Assembly (NCBI GenBank): GCA_003447595.1
Contig: DLYT01000112.1
Coordinates: 1 to 8,299 of the forward strand
Origin: Porphyromonadaceae bacterium
GTDB lineage: Bacteria; Bacteroidota; Bacteroidia; Bacteroidales; CAMTPD01
Direction: 5' to 3'
DNA length: 8,299 nucleotides
The position numbers and the translations under genes were made by a program. The notes beneath the pieces were generated by a model, which saw only the letters and a list, made by a program, of their open reading frames with translations, did not search any database and was not told the DNA's origin. Below are positions 1 to 7,683 of the stretch, piece after piece (position 1 is the stretch's first letter; each line of letters begins with the position of its first letter).

Positions 1-1619
1 GGTTGAGGATCGATTCCCAACTGTGATGCTACTGCGATCGAAATTGGGAATGTAAGAGCTGCAGCTGCATTATTTGTAATCACTTCGGTAAATAGATTTG
101 TGATCAAATATATTGCAGCAAGAATTGCATGAGGCCCATAATCGTCGGCAATGCTAATGATTGTTGTTGCTATTTGATCGGCTATTCCCGAGTTCATCAT
201 GGCTTTACTAACAGCAAAAGCACATGCGATTGTAATGAGAATATCCCAACTGATAAACTTGGTATAGTTTTGAGTTGGAATGATATTGGCCCAAGCCATG
301 ATAACGACAGTAATTGAAGCAAAGAAGAACATGTCGAACTTGACTCCATCCATGGCTGGGAGATATTCTCCAAGTGTAGCTCCTGCAATCATCATAATCA
401 CCAAAGCAATAGCCAATAAACGCTTGGATTTATTTCCTGGAATGTTGAAGTCTCCCACATCTGATAATAATAAGAATACAGACGAGTCACCCCAAGTTGG
501 GATGAAAGTTCCATCGGTAAGAAGTACAAGGTTATCACCTTCCTTCAATACCAACTGGTTTAAACCAACACTGATACGTTCTCCATTACGGTGTACAGCC
601 ATTACGACGGCACCATAGTGACGATAAAAGTCGAATTCGCCCAGTGTTTTCTCCAATCCGGGAAAACGACCGCCGAGTACAGCTTCTACTTGTTTTACGG
701 CTTTCTTCTTTACGAATTCTTTATCCGCATTAGCAAGACAGTTTAATTCTAATCCTTCGATATTAATTAGCTGTTGTACGTTTCCTGATTTTCCGCCTAA
801 AACCAGCTGGTCGTTTTCTGCAATTTGAAACGGAGCTTCTGTTACGTTTATAATCTTACCTTTCCGAATAATAGAGCGTACCTCAAATTGCTGCAACTCT
901 TTTATCTTGCGATGTTCGATTGTTGCACCAATAAATCGACTTCCCGGAATGATATTAACATCGTAGTTGTATTCTTTGTATTCGGGAACCGTATTGTCAT
1001 CTTTATTGCTACCCGGTAATAACATTTTCGCAAAAAGAATAAGATATATGATGCCGACAATGGAAATAAAGAATCCAACTTTTCCTAATTCAAACATACC
1101 CAATCCCGGATATCCTTGAGCCTGCATCATCCCGTTTACAACTAAGTTTGTTGATGTTCCAATTAGCGTGCACATACCCCCGAAGATGGTTGCGTACGAA
1201 AGAGGAATCAGGAATTTAGTTGATGGTAGGTTCATAACCTCCGACCATTTCTTAATGATCGGGGCAAATATGATGACCACAGCAGTATTGTTGAGAAATG
1301 CAGAAATACCTGCAATCGATGGCAATATTTGGATAAGCGATCTGGGTACAGACTTTCTGGTATGAGGAAGTAGTTTTCGAATTATTTTATTCAAAGCTCC
1401 AGATCGGCGCACTCCTTCACTAACGAGGAAAAGCACAGCCACCGTAATCATCCCTTTGTTGCTAAATCCAGACAAAGCCTCTTTGGGAGAGATTGTACCG
1501 GTGAGCATAAAAAGGATTACAGCTGTAAAGAAAATCATACCCGGACGCATTTTGTCCATAGCCAATGCAATGATCATTCCGCAAAGAATAATCAATACAA
1601 ACAAGGATTCGAGTGTCAT
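1..1619 (-). CDS. SLC13-family (sodium:sulfate symporter type) permease with two TrkA_C domains, C-terminus cut off by window edge
   Basis: Inner-membrane anion transporter of the SLC13/DASS group, probably importing sulfate. I translated 539 residues from the ATG at 1619-1617; the frame stays open to base 1. Members of this type are usually about 590-620 aa, so roughly 50-80 residues are missing. Layout: hydrophobic N-terminal block (about 1-200) with the two SLC13 signatures SAFLNNTAVV (residues 106-115) and IGTSTNLV (153-160); a soluble middle with two TrkA_C/RCK_C-like domains (about 218-288 and 303-370, each with the xxEGDxLVL-type ending, here IAENDQLVLGG and LKEGDNLVLL); then a second membrane half with the repeated motif TEVITNNAAAALTFP (511-525). 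It starts 13 nt after the cysQ stop, so the two are almost certainly co-transcribed. Sulfate as substrate is inferred from that linkage; the fold alone would also allow dicarboxylates or other anions. Confidence 0.9.
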   Translation of the reverse strand, partial: MTLESLFVLIILCGMIIALAMDKMRPGMIFFTAVILFMLTGTISPKEALSGFSNKGMITVAVLFLVSEGVRRSGALNKIIRKLLPHTRKSVPRSLIQILPSIAGISAFLNNTAVVIIFAPIIKKWSEVMNLPSTKFLIPLSYATIFGGMCTLIGTSTNLVVNGMMQAQGYPGLGMFELGKVGFFISIVGIIYLILFAKMLLPGSNKDDNTVPEYKEYNYDVNIIPGSRFIGATIEHRKIKELQQFEVRSIIRKGKIINVTEAPFQIAENDQLVLGGKSGNVQQLINIEGLELNCLANADKEFVKKKAVKQVEAVLGGRFPGLEKTLGEFDFYRHYGAVVMAVHRNGERISVGLNQLVLKEGDNLVLLTDGTFIPTWGDSSVFLLLSDVGDFNIPGNKSKRLLAIALVIMMIAGATLGEYLPAMDGVKFDMFFFASITVVIMAWANIIPTQNYTKFISWDILITIACAFAVSKAMMNSGIADQIATTIISIADDYGPHAILAAIYLITNLFTEVITNNAAAALTFPISIAVASQLGIDPQ

Positions 1620-1632
1620 TAAGGATACGAGA

Positions 1633-2442
1633 TTAATTGTTTTTCTTTACGATAAACCAAGGATTTAATAAATCTTCTTTGTTGTAACGAAGGGGAGTGG
1701 TTTCGTCGGTATGAAAGATTTCCATACCGGCAGCACTAGCTATAGCATGTCCGGCCGCAGTATCCCATTCCATAGTTGGAGCAAAGCGTGGATACACATC
1801 AGCCTTACCTTCAGCTACAAGACAAATCTTAAGTGAGCTGCCGCTCGAAATTAAATCAATAGAATGATGGATGTTGCGTAACTTTTCGATGTAACTTTCC
1901 GTTTCTTCACTCAAATGAGAGCGAGAAGCCACTACAACAAATTGGTCATCGTCTTTTTTAATTGGAAGTTGTATCGCGTTTGTTTCTAGTTCGGCACTAT
2001 TTATAGAAATAGTATCGTCAGATAACGTATATTTAAAAGCTCCGTTTTTTATGCTTCCAAAGTAAAGCTCACGTTTTACCGGAACATAGATCACGCCTAA
2101 TATAGGAGTACCATTTTCTACTAAAGCGATATTTACCGTAAACTCGCCATTACGCTTAATAAACTCTTTTGTCCCATCAAGAGGATCAACAATCCAAAGC
2201 TTTTTCCATTGGTTGCGTGTAGAAAAGTCGATAGCCTTACCTTCTTCACTCAAAATTGGGATCTTAGTCTCTTCTAAGATAGAGCATATAACTTCATTGG
2301 CATTTTTATCTGCAATAGTAAGGGGTGAATTGTCTGCTTTTTTTTCAATACCAAAGTCAGATGTCGGATCATTGTATATTTTCATGATCTCTACACCAGC
2401 TTTGATCGCAGCATCAATCGCGATATAAAGCGTTTGTATCAT
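1633..2442 (-). CDS. cysQ: 3'(2'),5'-bisphosphate nucleotidase CysQ
   Basis: Inositol-monophosphatase-superfamily enzyme that hydrolyses 3'-phosphoadenosine 5'-phosphate (PAP), the by-product of PAPS use, to AMP and phosphate in the cytoplasm. The 269 aa match the usual family length. The metal-binding and catalytic motifs are intact: ADxxAN around D45, SEEGK (65-69), the signature DPLDGT (86-91, giving the two metal-binding aspartates) and WDTAAGHAI (226-234, with D227). SGSSLKICLVAEGKADVY (200-217) is also typical of CysQ. The ATG at 2442 precedes the first helix of the fold with no extra N-terminal sequence, which supports this start. It is followed closely by the SLC13 permease, so it fits a sulfate-assimilation operon. 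Inositol monophosphatase activity is the main alternative, but motif spacing and neighbour favour CysQ. Confidence 0.93.
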   Translation of the reverse strand: MIQTLYIAIDAAIKAGVEIMKIYNDPTSDFGIEKKADNSPLTIADKNANEVICSILEETKIPILSEEGKAIDFSTRNQWKKLWIVDPLDGTKEFIKRNGEFTVNIALVENGTPILGVIYVPVKRELYFGSIKNGAFKYTLSDDTISINSAELETNAIQLPIKKDDDQFVVVASRSHLSEETESYIEKLRNIHHSIDLISSGSSLKICLVAEGKADVYPRFAPTMEWDTAAGHAIASAAGMEIFHTDETTPLRYNKEDLLNPWFIVKKNN

Positions 2443-2486
2443 TTCAGATTCTATTTCGTAATTGTGTATAACAACAGATTCTTATG

Positions 2487-2520
2487 CAAAAATAGGATTA
2501 ATGTTTGAGGAATCGACAAG
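2487..2520 (-). promoter_or_regulatory. Candidate Bacteroidetes-type promoter for cysQ
   Basis: On the minus strand 2494-2487 reads TATTTTTG, an exact match to the Bacteroidetes -7 consensus TAnnTTTG. A weak -33 element, CTTG, lies at 2520-2517, 22 nt upstream, against a usual TTTG with 19-21 nt spacing. The box would start transcription near 2483, leaving a leader of about 40 nt before the cysQ ATG at 2442. The consensus is AT-rich and short, so chance matches are common; location in front of the only gene that needs a promoter here is the main support. Confidence 0.45.
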
Positions 2521-2587
2521 CATTCGTAATTTATAATAGATATTTACAACTAAGGGGTCACTTTTTAGTTCTCTTGTAATTTGTTGT

Positions 2588-2601
2588 TATATCGCGATAT
2601 A
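2588..2601. repeat. 14-bp perfect palindrome in the cysQ upstream region
   Basis: TATATCGCGATATA is a perfect 14-bp palindrome, about 65 nt upstream of the candidate cysQ -33 element. Its CpG-containing core ATCGCGATATA occurs once more at 2417-2427, inside the cysQ coding start, on the same strand. It could be an operator for a dimeric regulator, but no family can be named and the second copy is in coding DNA, so chance is possible. Confidence 0.4.
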
Positions 2602-2621
2602 GTGGGATTTTATTAAAAGAA

Positions 2622-2688
2622 AATAAGCTATTGAAGACTTCAATTCTCGTAAATTCAATTAACGTAAATTCATCTCCAATAGCTTATT
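2622..2688 (-). terminator. Candidate terminator hairpin with a long loop, downstream of the DUF1080 gene
   Basis: A perfect 12-bp inverted repeat joins AATAAGCTATTG (2622-2633) with CAATAGCTTATT (2677-2688). Read on the minus strand it begins 19 nt after the DUF1080 stop and is followed by a T-rich tract (TTTCTTTTAAT, from 2622 leftward). This is the position and tail expected of an intrinsic terminator, but the 43-nt loop and AT-rich stem are unusual. If it works it separates the B12/DUF1080 unit from cysQ. Confidence 0.4.
2639..2672. repeat. 15-bp tandem repeat inside the hairpin loop
   Basis: Two adjacent 15-bp units, TTCAATTCTCGTAAA (2639-2653) and TTCAATTAACGTAAA (2654-2668), differ at two positions and are followed by a 4-base start of a third (TTCA). 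They lie wholly within the loop of the 2622-2688 inverted repeat. This could be simple replication slippage or a pair of protein-binding half sites on one face of the helix with 15-bp phasing. Confidence 0.6.
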
Positions 2689-2707
2689 ATTTGCTTATAA
2701 ATGACCT

Positions 2708-3493
2708 TTATAATGGTCTGATCCAGATGTTGCGATATTTTACAGGATTGCCATGATCCTGTAGTCGAATAGGTGCTTTACCATGTGCTTGCACTTGTGG
2801 ATGACCAATATATTCTGTTGTTCCACGAATAGCAGTATTGTTTTGTACTACTACGCCGTTGTGCAATACTGTAATACAAGGAGCTGTACGATAGGTTCCA
2901 TCCTCTTTGAATGTAGGTGCCGTATAAATCACATCGTATGTATTCCATTCTCCAGGTTTTCGCATCGCATTTACCAGTGGAGGTGTTTGTTTATAGATGC
3001 TTCCGGCTTGTCCGTTTCCGTAGGTTTCGTTCTGATAGTTGTCCAACACTTGAAGCTCATATCTGTCTTGAAGAAAGATTCCACTGTTGCCGCGACCTTG
3101 GCTCTTTTCATTCCCCGGAGTAGGAGCACTCCATTCAATATGTAGCTGAAAGTTGTCGAAATCAGCTTTGGTTTGAATATCCCCGGTTCCACCTTTTACC
3201 ACAATTGCTCCATCTTGAATAGTCCAAGGAGCAGATCCTTTTTCTCTGGAACCAATCCATTGATTAAGGTTTGTTCCGTCAAAAAGAACAATCGCATCGC
3301 TAGGTGCTGTAATGTAAGCATTTGTTGTTTTATCACCCGGCGTAATTATGGCCGGTTGAATGCTCCAGAATTCGGTCATATCGGGAGTCATTGCCGGTAG
3401 TGGTGGATACTTGTTGTCTTGTGCCGCAAGGTTGGTCGTAAAGAGTAGTGTCCCCCAAAGCACAGCTGTGCTAATCGTTAAGTTTGTTTTCAT
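2708..3493 (-). CDS. Secreted DUF1080 (3-keto-disaccharide hydrolase fold) protein
   Basis: 261 aa. Residues 1-24 form a Sec signal peptide (charged start MKTN, hydrophobic core, LAA before Q25) without a lipobox cysteine, so a soluble periplasmic or secreted protein is expected. The DUF1080 domain (PF06439, a concanavalin-like jelly roll) spans about 65-260: IVLFDGTNLNQWIG (68-81), the core RGNSGIFLQDRYELQVLD (134-151), GQAGSIYKQTPP (161-172), the EWNTYDVIY strand (182-190), HNGVVVQNN (211-219) and the C-terminal RLQDHGNPVKYRNIWIRPL (243-261). Some Bacteroides members act on 3-keto-glycosides, but the usual Gfo/Idh/MocA oxidoreductase partner is absent here. The gene begins 56 nt after the TonB receptor stop with no clear terminator or promoter between, so it may be read from the B12 operon. 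The family call is firm; the substrate is unknown. Confidence 0.88.
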   Translation of the reverse strand: MKTNLTISTAVLWGTLLFTTNLAAQDNKYPPLPAMTPDMTEFWSIQPAIITPGDKTTNAYITAPSDAIVLFDGTNLNQWIGSREKGSAPWTIQDGAIVVKGGTGDIQTKADFDNFQLHIEWSAPTPGNEKSQGRGNSGIFLQDRYELQVLDNYQNETYGNGQAGSIYKQTPPLVNAMRKPGEWNTYDVIYTAPTFKEDGTYRTAPCITVLHNGVVVQNNTAIRGTTEYIGHPQVQAHGKAPIRLQDHGNPVKYRNIWIRPL

Positions 3494-3549
3494 GTTAACT
3501 TAGATTTTGTGGTTGTAAAATATTGAATGGCCCGAAGGTAATAAAACTA

Positions 3550-5472
3550 TTAAATAGAAAAAACAATACGTCCCCAAAACATACGCAAAGGCATTGGGTA
3601 GTATTGCGTGCTTTCATAATAAGCATTGAATAGATTATCAACACGAAGCGAAAACGATAAACGCTGGTTTTTGTGTAGCAGTAAGTTATAACCAACTTCT
3701 GCATTGTGAATTGTATACGCATTTGTTTGATATGACTCATCAGCAGAAGTATATCGTTTATCCGTATAAGATGCAATATACGAAAACCATATTTTGTCTT
3801 TATAATTGAATCGATAGCTTGCATTCCATTTGTTGCGAGGTATATATGGAAGTTGCTTGCCTTGGGTGTCATCATCGCGTTTGCTATTGTTTGTCGATGA
3901 TGCAAACCCATAATTAAAACCGATGACATGTTTCGTATTACCTAATGCAGTTTGGATTTGGCCGTTTATCTCCACCCCTTGAGAACGGACTTTGTCGAAA
4001 TTAACTGGCTCCCAAATTGCCCCATTTCCTTTCGGAATCCACATAATCCAGTTGTTGATATTCATATGATAATAAGTTGCTTCAAACAAAAGAGATGTAG
4101 CTCCCCATGTCGGATTACTCATAATACCTAAATCGGAAGAAAAACCAGTTTCTGGTTTTAAGGATGGATTACCCCCCGGATTCCAATATAAATCGTTGAG
4201 AGTAGGGGTGCGGTGATTATATCCATTTGAAGCTTTTATTGTTAGATATTCATTTAGAATTCGGTATCGTCCCGAGAGATTGTAAATCGCCGATAGTTTA
4301 TTATCTGTGAGCTCTGTTGTTGCTTGAATATCAAAGTGGAGTTTACGTGTAGCTTTAATAGCAGAGAATACTTTCAACGATGTTGTATTTCTACTTTTTT
4401 TATGCTCAGCATAATTCTCAGAGTATACATTATCATGACGATAGGAAAGAAGAGCATGTAGATCAATATTCCTCCATCCGTTGTAGTTATAAGATACTTT
4501 ACCAATTAAACTATTATTGGTGTTTTTTTTGGTGTCATCAGCCATTTGTCCCATTGATCTGTCATACTTCATCCTTCCACGAAGATAAGCAGTTGAGAAA
4601 GAGAGGGCATGAAGGGAGCGGGTCATGTCATAATTCAGCAATAAACGTGTGTTTGTTGTTTTACTTTGTTCGGTTGCTGTGACATGTACGATCGTTGATT
4701 GTGGTAATGCACGATTATCAAATTGCCACCATCCTATTGCTTTTAATTCATCGCCTTTATTCGTTGTATAGTATAACTCTTGCATTACGCCGGTTTGTTT
4801 GTAATCAGCATTTTTACGTCGTTCGTAAAAAGGAGTACTTCCATATACTTTATTTAAATAGCGATAGTTGTTTTCAGATTGCTGATAAAAACCTCGGGTC
4901 GATGATCTTAGTTTGTTTTTTGAGGTACGAATAGTGGCAGCACCGGTGTAGGTTTCATTCGAGGCAACTTCGCTTAAAACCGTTGCAGAGAATGGACTTC
5001 CTACTCTAAAACTATTTGAAAAGTTGATACTTCCACCAAGTGCACCGCTACCATCTTGTTGTGCGGCAGTGCCATGAGTGAGCGAAGCTTGGTCAATAAA
5101 ATAAATAGGAACTTGCGAAAAATCAAAGCTTCCCATTTGAGGTGAGTTTATTGAAATACCATTCCAAAGTACTTGGGTGTGGGAAGAAGATGTGCCTCGA
5201 AAGGACGCAGTAGCCATAGCTCCTTGTCCCATACTTTTTATATAAATCGAACTGCTTTCTGTGAGAAGCTCCGACAATGATTTTGTAAGATTTCGAGAGA
5301 TGTCTGCACCTTGAATCTGAGTAACTTTTGCACCTATGGCATCTTCATTCTTTATCTTATTTGCTGTAACAGTTACCTCATCAAGGGCGATTTGTTTATC
5401 AGATGTATTCTGCCCCGATGTGGTAGCAGAATACAGACTGATAACTAAGATTGTATATACAAATTTATGCAT
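3550..5472 (-). CDS. btuB: TonB-dependent outer-membrane receptor, BtuB-like (corrinoid uptake)
   Basis: 640-aa outer-membrane beta-barrel transporter energised by TonB. Residues 1-20 are a signal peptide (ending TTSG before Q21). A TonB-box-like stretch LDEVTVTA sits at 30-37, followed by the plug domain (about 45-152) with FRGTSSSHTQVLWNGISIN (91-109) and the plug end DGSGALGGSINFSN (140-153). The rest is a barrel of amphipathic strands, with the typical receptor end VDNLFNAYYES and a final aromatic-rich strand (FWGRIVFSI). There is no N-terminal carboxypeptidase-regulatory-like domain, so it is not a SusC. The call as cobalamin receptor rests mainly on context: a cobalamin riboswitch heads the operon and two BtuG-like surface proteins lie directly upstream, the last ending 5 nt before this ATG. 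Size and plug also fit BtuB. It should form the channel capped by a BtuG propeller. Confidence 0.88.
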   Translation of the reverse strand: MHKFVYTILVISLYSATTSGQNTSDKQIALDEVTVTANKIKNEDAIGAKVTQIQGADISRNLTKSLSELLTESSSIYIKSMGQGAMATASFRGTSSSHTQVLWNGISINSPQMGSFDFSQVPIYFIDQASLTHGTAAQQDGSGALGGSINFSNSFRVGSPFSATVLSEVASNETYTGAATIRTSKNKLRSSTRGFYQQSENNYRYLNKVYGSTPFYERRKNADYKQTGVMQELYYTTNKGDELKAIGWWQFDNRALPQSTIVHVTATEQSKTTNTRLLLNYDMTRSLHALSFSTAYLRGRMKYDRSMGQMADDTKKNTNNSLIGKVSYNYNGWRNIDLHALLSYRHDNVYSENYAEHKKSRNTTSLKVFSAIKATRKLHFDIQATTELTDNKLSAIYNLSGRYRILNEYLTIKASNGYNHRTPTLNDLYWNPGGNPSLKPETGFSSDLGIMSNPTWGATSLLFEATYYHMNINNWIMWIPKGNGAIWEPVNFDKVRSQGVEINGQIQTALGNTKHVIGFNYGFASSTNNSKRDDDTQGKQLPYIPRNKWNASYRFNYKDKIWFSYIASYTDKRYTSADESYQTNAYTIHNAEVGYNLLLHKNQRLSFSLRVDNLFNAYYESTQYYPMPLRMFWGRIVFSI

Positions 5473-5477
5473 GTCAG

Positions 5478-6539
5478 TTATTCGAAGTGAATGTAGTGTG
5501 GAAAGATTCCAGCTTTAAAACGATTTAATTCTTTGCCTGAAGATGGTTCGTATTCGTATATCTCGGCACGAGAAATAGACCCATATAATACTTCGCAAAA
5601 GAAAATGGTATTTTGCTTTGAAACAGACATATTATAAACCGTTCGTTGATCATTTCGGTCTATATCAAGTATAGGCTGAGTCGGAATGGTCGGGTTTTCA
5701 ATGTTGATGCTATAAACTTTACGGGCAGAGTTGAAATAAAGAGTAGAACGATCTGGCGATATTTCGATACACGACACCCATGTATTGATATTTAAATGTC
5801 CAACCTCTAGTTCAAAAACTGTTTGTTCTGTAGTAGGATCTATACATATAATTTGATGATGTCCAAGTACCCAAAGTCGGTTGTTTTTATCAACAATGAC
5901 TTTCGAAAAATCAACTGTTTGAATGTCAGATCCATCTTTTCGTTTAATAGAACGCATCCCTTCTCCGGTAAGATTATTGAGGTCAAATACCAATAAACGA
6001 TCTCCACCTACAAACAATTTGTTGTTCAGAAGTTGCATTTGAAACGAACGTCCTCCTAAGTCAATGTGTCTACGTACAAATTTGCGGTTCGTATTATGGT
6101 TGATATCCATAATCATTAACTTAGAATTCATTTTCTGATCAGTTACTGCGACAGAATCACCTCCTAGATGGGTTAAATACATAGGGATTACATCAAGGTC
6201 AATAGACATCGTCTCAACTGAACGATATGTTTTAGACTCAAAGATCTCAACTTTACGAGAGTTGTTGAGAGGGACATAGTAGTAGTCTCCTATGCGAGTT
6301 AATGATTGTGCTACATCTCCCATCGGTCTGTTGTTGATACGACGGAACATGTCTTGTTGAATGATTCCATCTTCAGATAGAGTTGTTAAAGATGAAGTGC
6401 CATATCCAAATTGACCTTCATTTACAATAATTGCACGTAAATTACCGGTAAGATTCGGTGTTTCGTTTGGAGTTTCATTACTGCATGAAAATAGAATGCA
6501 ACAAAGAAGACCAAAGAAAATATTGATATTATTTTTCAT
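5478..6539 (-). CDS. btuG: BtuG-like surface lipoprotein, YncE-type beta-propeller (second of two)
   Basis: 353 aa. Residues 1-19 are a lipoprotein signal peptide with lipobox LFSC (C19), followed by a flexible linker with the repeated NETPNETPN. The mature part is a beta-propeller of the YncE/DUF5074 group: NEGQFGYGTSSLTTLSEDG (41-58), NNRPMGDVAQSL (69-80), HLGGDSVAVTDQ (124-135), IVDKNNRLWVLG (215-226), IICIDPTT (230-237) and SPDRSTLYFNSARKVYSINI (261-280). In Bacteroides, BtuG proteins of this fold bind corrinoids very tightly at the cell surface and cap BtuB. The ATG overlaps the upstream BtuG-like gene by 11 nt (6529-6539), implying translational coupling, and btuB starts 5 nt after the stop. 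Of the two copies this one keeps the more typical N-terminal propeller motifs. Binding of B12 is inferred from fold and operon. Confidence 0.85.
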   Translation of the reverse strand: MKNNINIFFGLLCCILFSCSNETPNETPNLTGNLRAIIVNEGQFGYGTSSLTTLSEDGIIQQDMFRRINNRPMGDVAQSLTRIGDYYYVPLNNSRKVEIFESKTYRSVETMSIDLDVIPMYLTHLGGDSVAVTDQKMNSKLMIMDINHNTNRKFVRRHIDLGGRSFQMQLLNNKLFVGGDRLLVFDLNNLTGEGMRSIKRKDGSDIQTVDFSKVIVDKNNRLWVLGHHQIICIDPTTEQTVFELEVGHLNINTWVSCIEISPDRSTLYFNSARKVYSINIENPTIPTQPILDIDRNDQRTVYNMSVSKQNTIFFCEVLYGSISRAEIYEYEPSSGKELNRFKAGIFPHYIHFE

Positions 6540-7683
6540 ATTTGGCTACATATATTTGTGAGGCAATAGGATCTACAGAGTATTCTTTTACGATCTCCCA
6601 TTTTTGGTCTTTTAGAGGATTTAGTTCAATAACTTTGCTTGGAGCGAAAGCCGTATGATCCTCTTCAATCATTAAAAGAGTACCATCTTTTGTCATGTCA
6701 AGATCTTTGAGGCCAGAAATAGTCTTCATGTACTCATAAATAGGCTCATCAGGGGTTTGAGGGTTGTCAATGTCTATTGCAAAGAAAGCTTTATGGCAAC
6801 GTAGATAAATCGTTGCACCAGTGTTATCCATTGTATATGCCAATTCGTTAAGCGTAGATAGCGTATAAGGCATTGAAACTTCATGCTTTACAAGCTCTGT
6901 TTTCGGATCTATACAATAAAGTTTATATCCACTTTTAGTTGTACCTGCAACCCAAATGTTTTTATTCTTATCAATAATGAGTTCAGCATTATATGATGGG
7001 AGGTTAAGCTCAGGTAAAACGACACGCATACTTTCCTTGTTTATTGTATTTGTATCGAATGCTATTAATTTAGACTCTATGTATTGACCATTTTTTTGAC
7101 TACGAATGCCCGAAGCAAATAGTTTGTTGCCTGTGCGTTTGATTTGAGTGATAGGAAAGCCAACATTAAAAGAAGATAAGATGAAGTTATCTTCAGAAAG
7201 AGATGCAACCACAAAGTTGTAATCATCTTCTTTAGTTCCACCTCCAACAACAATGCTATCCCCACCGATGTGTTCCATGCAATATGTTTGCATGTCTTTT
7301 TTGAAGTCATATGACTTAACGATCTTAAATGAAGTAGGGTCTAGTTGGTGTATACCATTGTCACTCCAGTTTCCTCCATGAGTGATATAAAGAGACTTTT
7401 CTATTTGAGTAGCACATAGCGGATTATCGTTGATTTGAAATCCATTTGCCGCATTAAAATAGTCGGTAAGTACAGTCCCGTCGTTCTTAATATATGAGAT
7501 TGAAGGTGTTTCTCCATAAATTCCTTCATTATTAAGCGTTATGAATGTGAAATCAACAGGAAAGATTATTTCCGGTTTCGTTTCCGGTTCGGTTGGTTTT
7601 TCAAGATCAACATTGTTATCACAAGCCGAGAATGCTATAGCTAGACTCAACAAAGAAGGGATAAAAAGATTTGTTTTAAACAT
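6529..7683 (-). CDS. BtuG-like surface lipoprotein, divergent beta-propeller (first gene of the B12 operon)
   Basis: 384 aa from the ATG at 7683. I chose this start, not the in-frame ATG at 7767, because only here does a clean lipoprotein signal begin (MFKTNLFIPSLL...AFSAC, lipobox cysteine C21); the longer form would add 28 residues that translate the riboswitch expression platform. After an acidic/proline linker (22-40) comes a beta-propeller homologous to the next gene: NNEGIYGETPSISYIKNDG (51-69), HIGGDSIVVGGG (138-149), IIDKNKNIWVAG (236-247), LYCIDPKTE (255-263), GATIYLRCHKAFFAIDIDNP (289-308). Compared with its neighbour it lacks the NNRPxGDVAQS motif (here NGFQINDNPLCATQIE), so the first blades have diverged. 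It is the gene whose start codon sits just behind the riboswitch-controlled hairpin. A corrinoid-binding or handing-on role is inferred from context; it may bind a different corrinoid or partner than the second copy. Confidence 0.82.
   Translation of the reverse strand: MFKTNLFIPSLLSLAIAFSACDNNVDLEKPTEPETKPEIIFPVDFTFITLNNEGIYGETPSISYIKNDGTVLTDYFNAANGFQINDNPLCATQIEKSLYITHGGNWSDNGIHQLDPTSFKIVKSYDFKKDMQTYCMEHIGGDSIVVGGGTKEDDYNFVVASLSEDNFILSSFNVGFPITQIKRTGNKLFASGIRSQKNGQYIESKLIAFDTNTINKESMRVVLPELNLPSYNAELIIDKNKNIWVAGTTKSGYKLYCIDPKTELVKHEVSMPYTLSTLNELAYTMDNTGATIYLRCHKAFFAIDIDNPQTPDEPIYEYMKTISGLKDLDMTKDGTLLMIEEDHTAFAPSKVIELNPLKDQKWEIVKEYSVDPIASQIYVAKYEK

Noticed and set aside
129..1668. Several plus-strand open frames of 62-112 codons opposite the permease
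   Set aside because: They are antisense shadows of a well-supported SLC13 coding sequence and show no family motifs.
2548..2570. Inverted repeat AACTAA/TTAGTT upstream of the cysQ promoter
   Set aside because: Only 6 bp with an 11-nt loop in AT-rich DNA; expected by chance.
3494..3549. Promoter or terminator between btuB and the DUF1080 gene
   Set aside because: The best -7 candidate on the minus strand is TATTTTAC, which misses the conserved TTTG, and the only stem is CC-TTCG-GG, too short to act as a terminator.
3495..3929. 144-codon minus-strand open frame overlapping the end of btuB
   Set aside because: It is an alternative frame of a clearly coding receptor C-terminus, with no signal peptide or domain features of its own.
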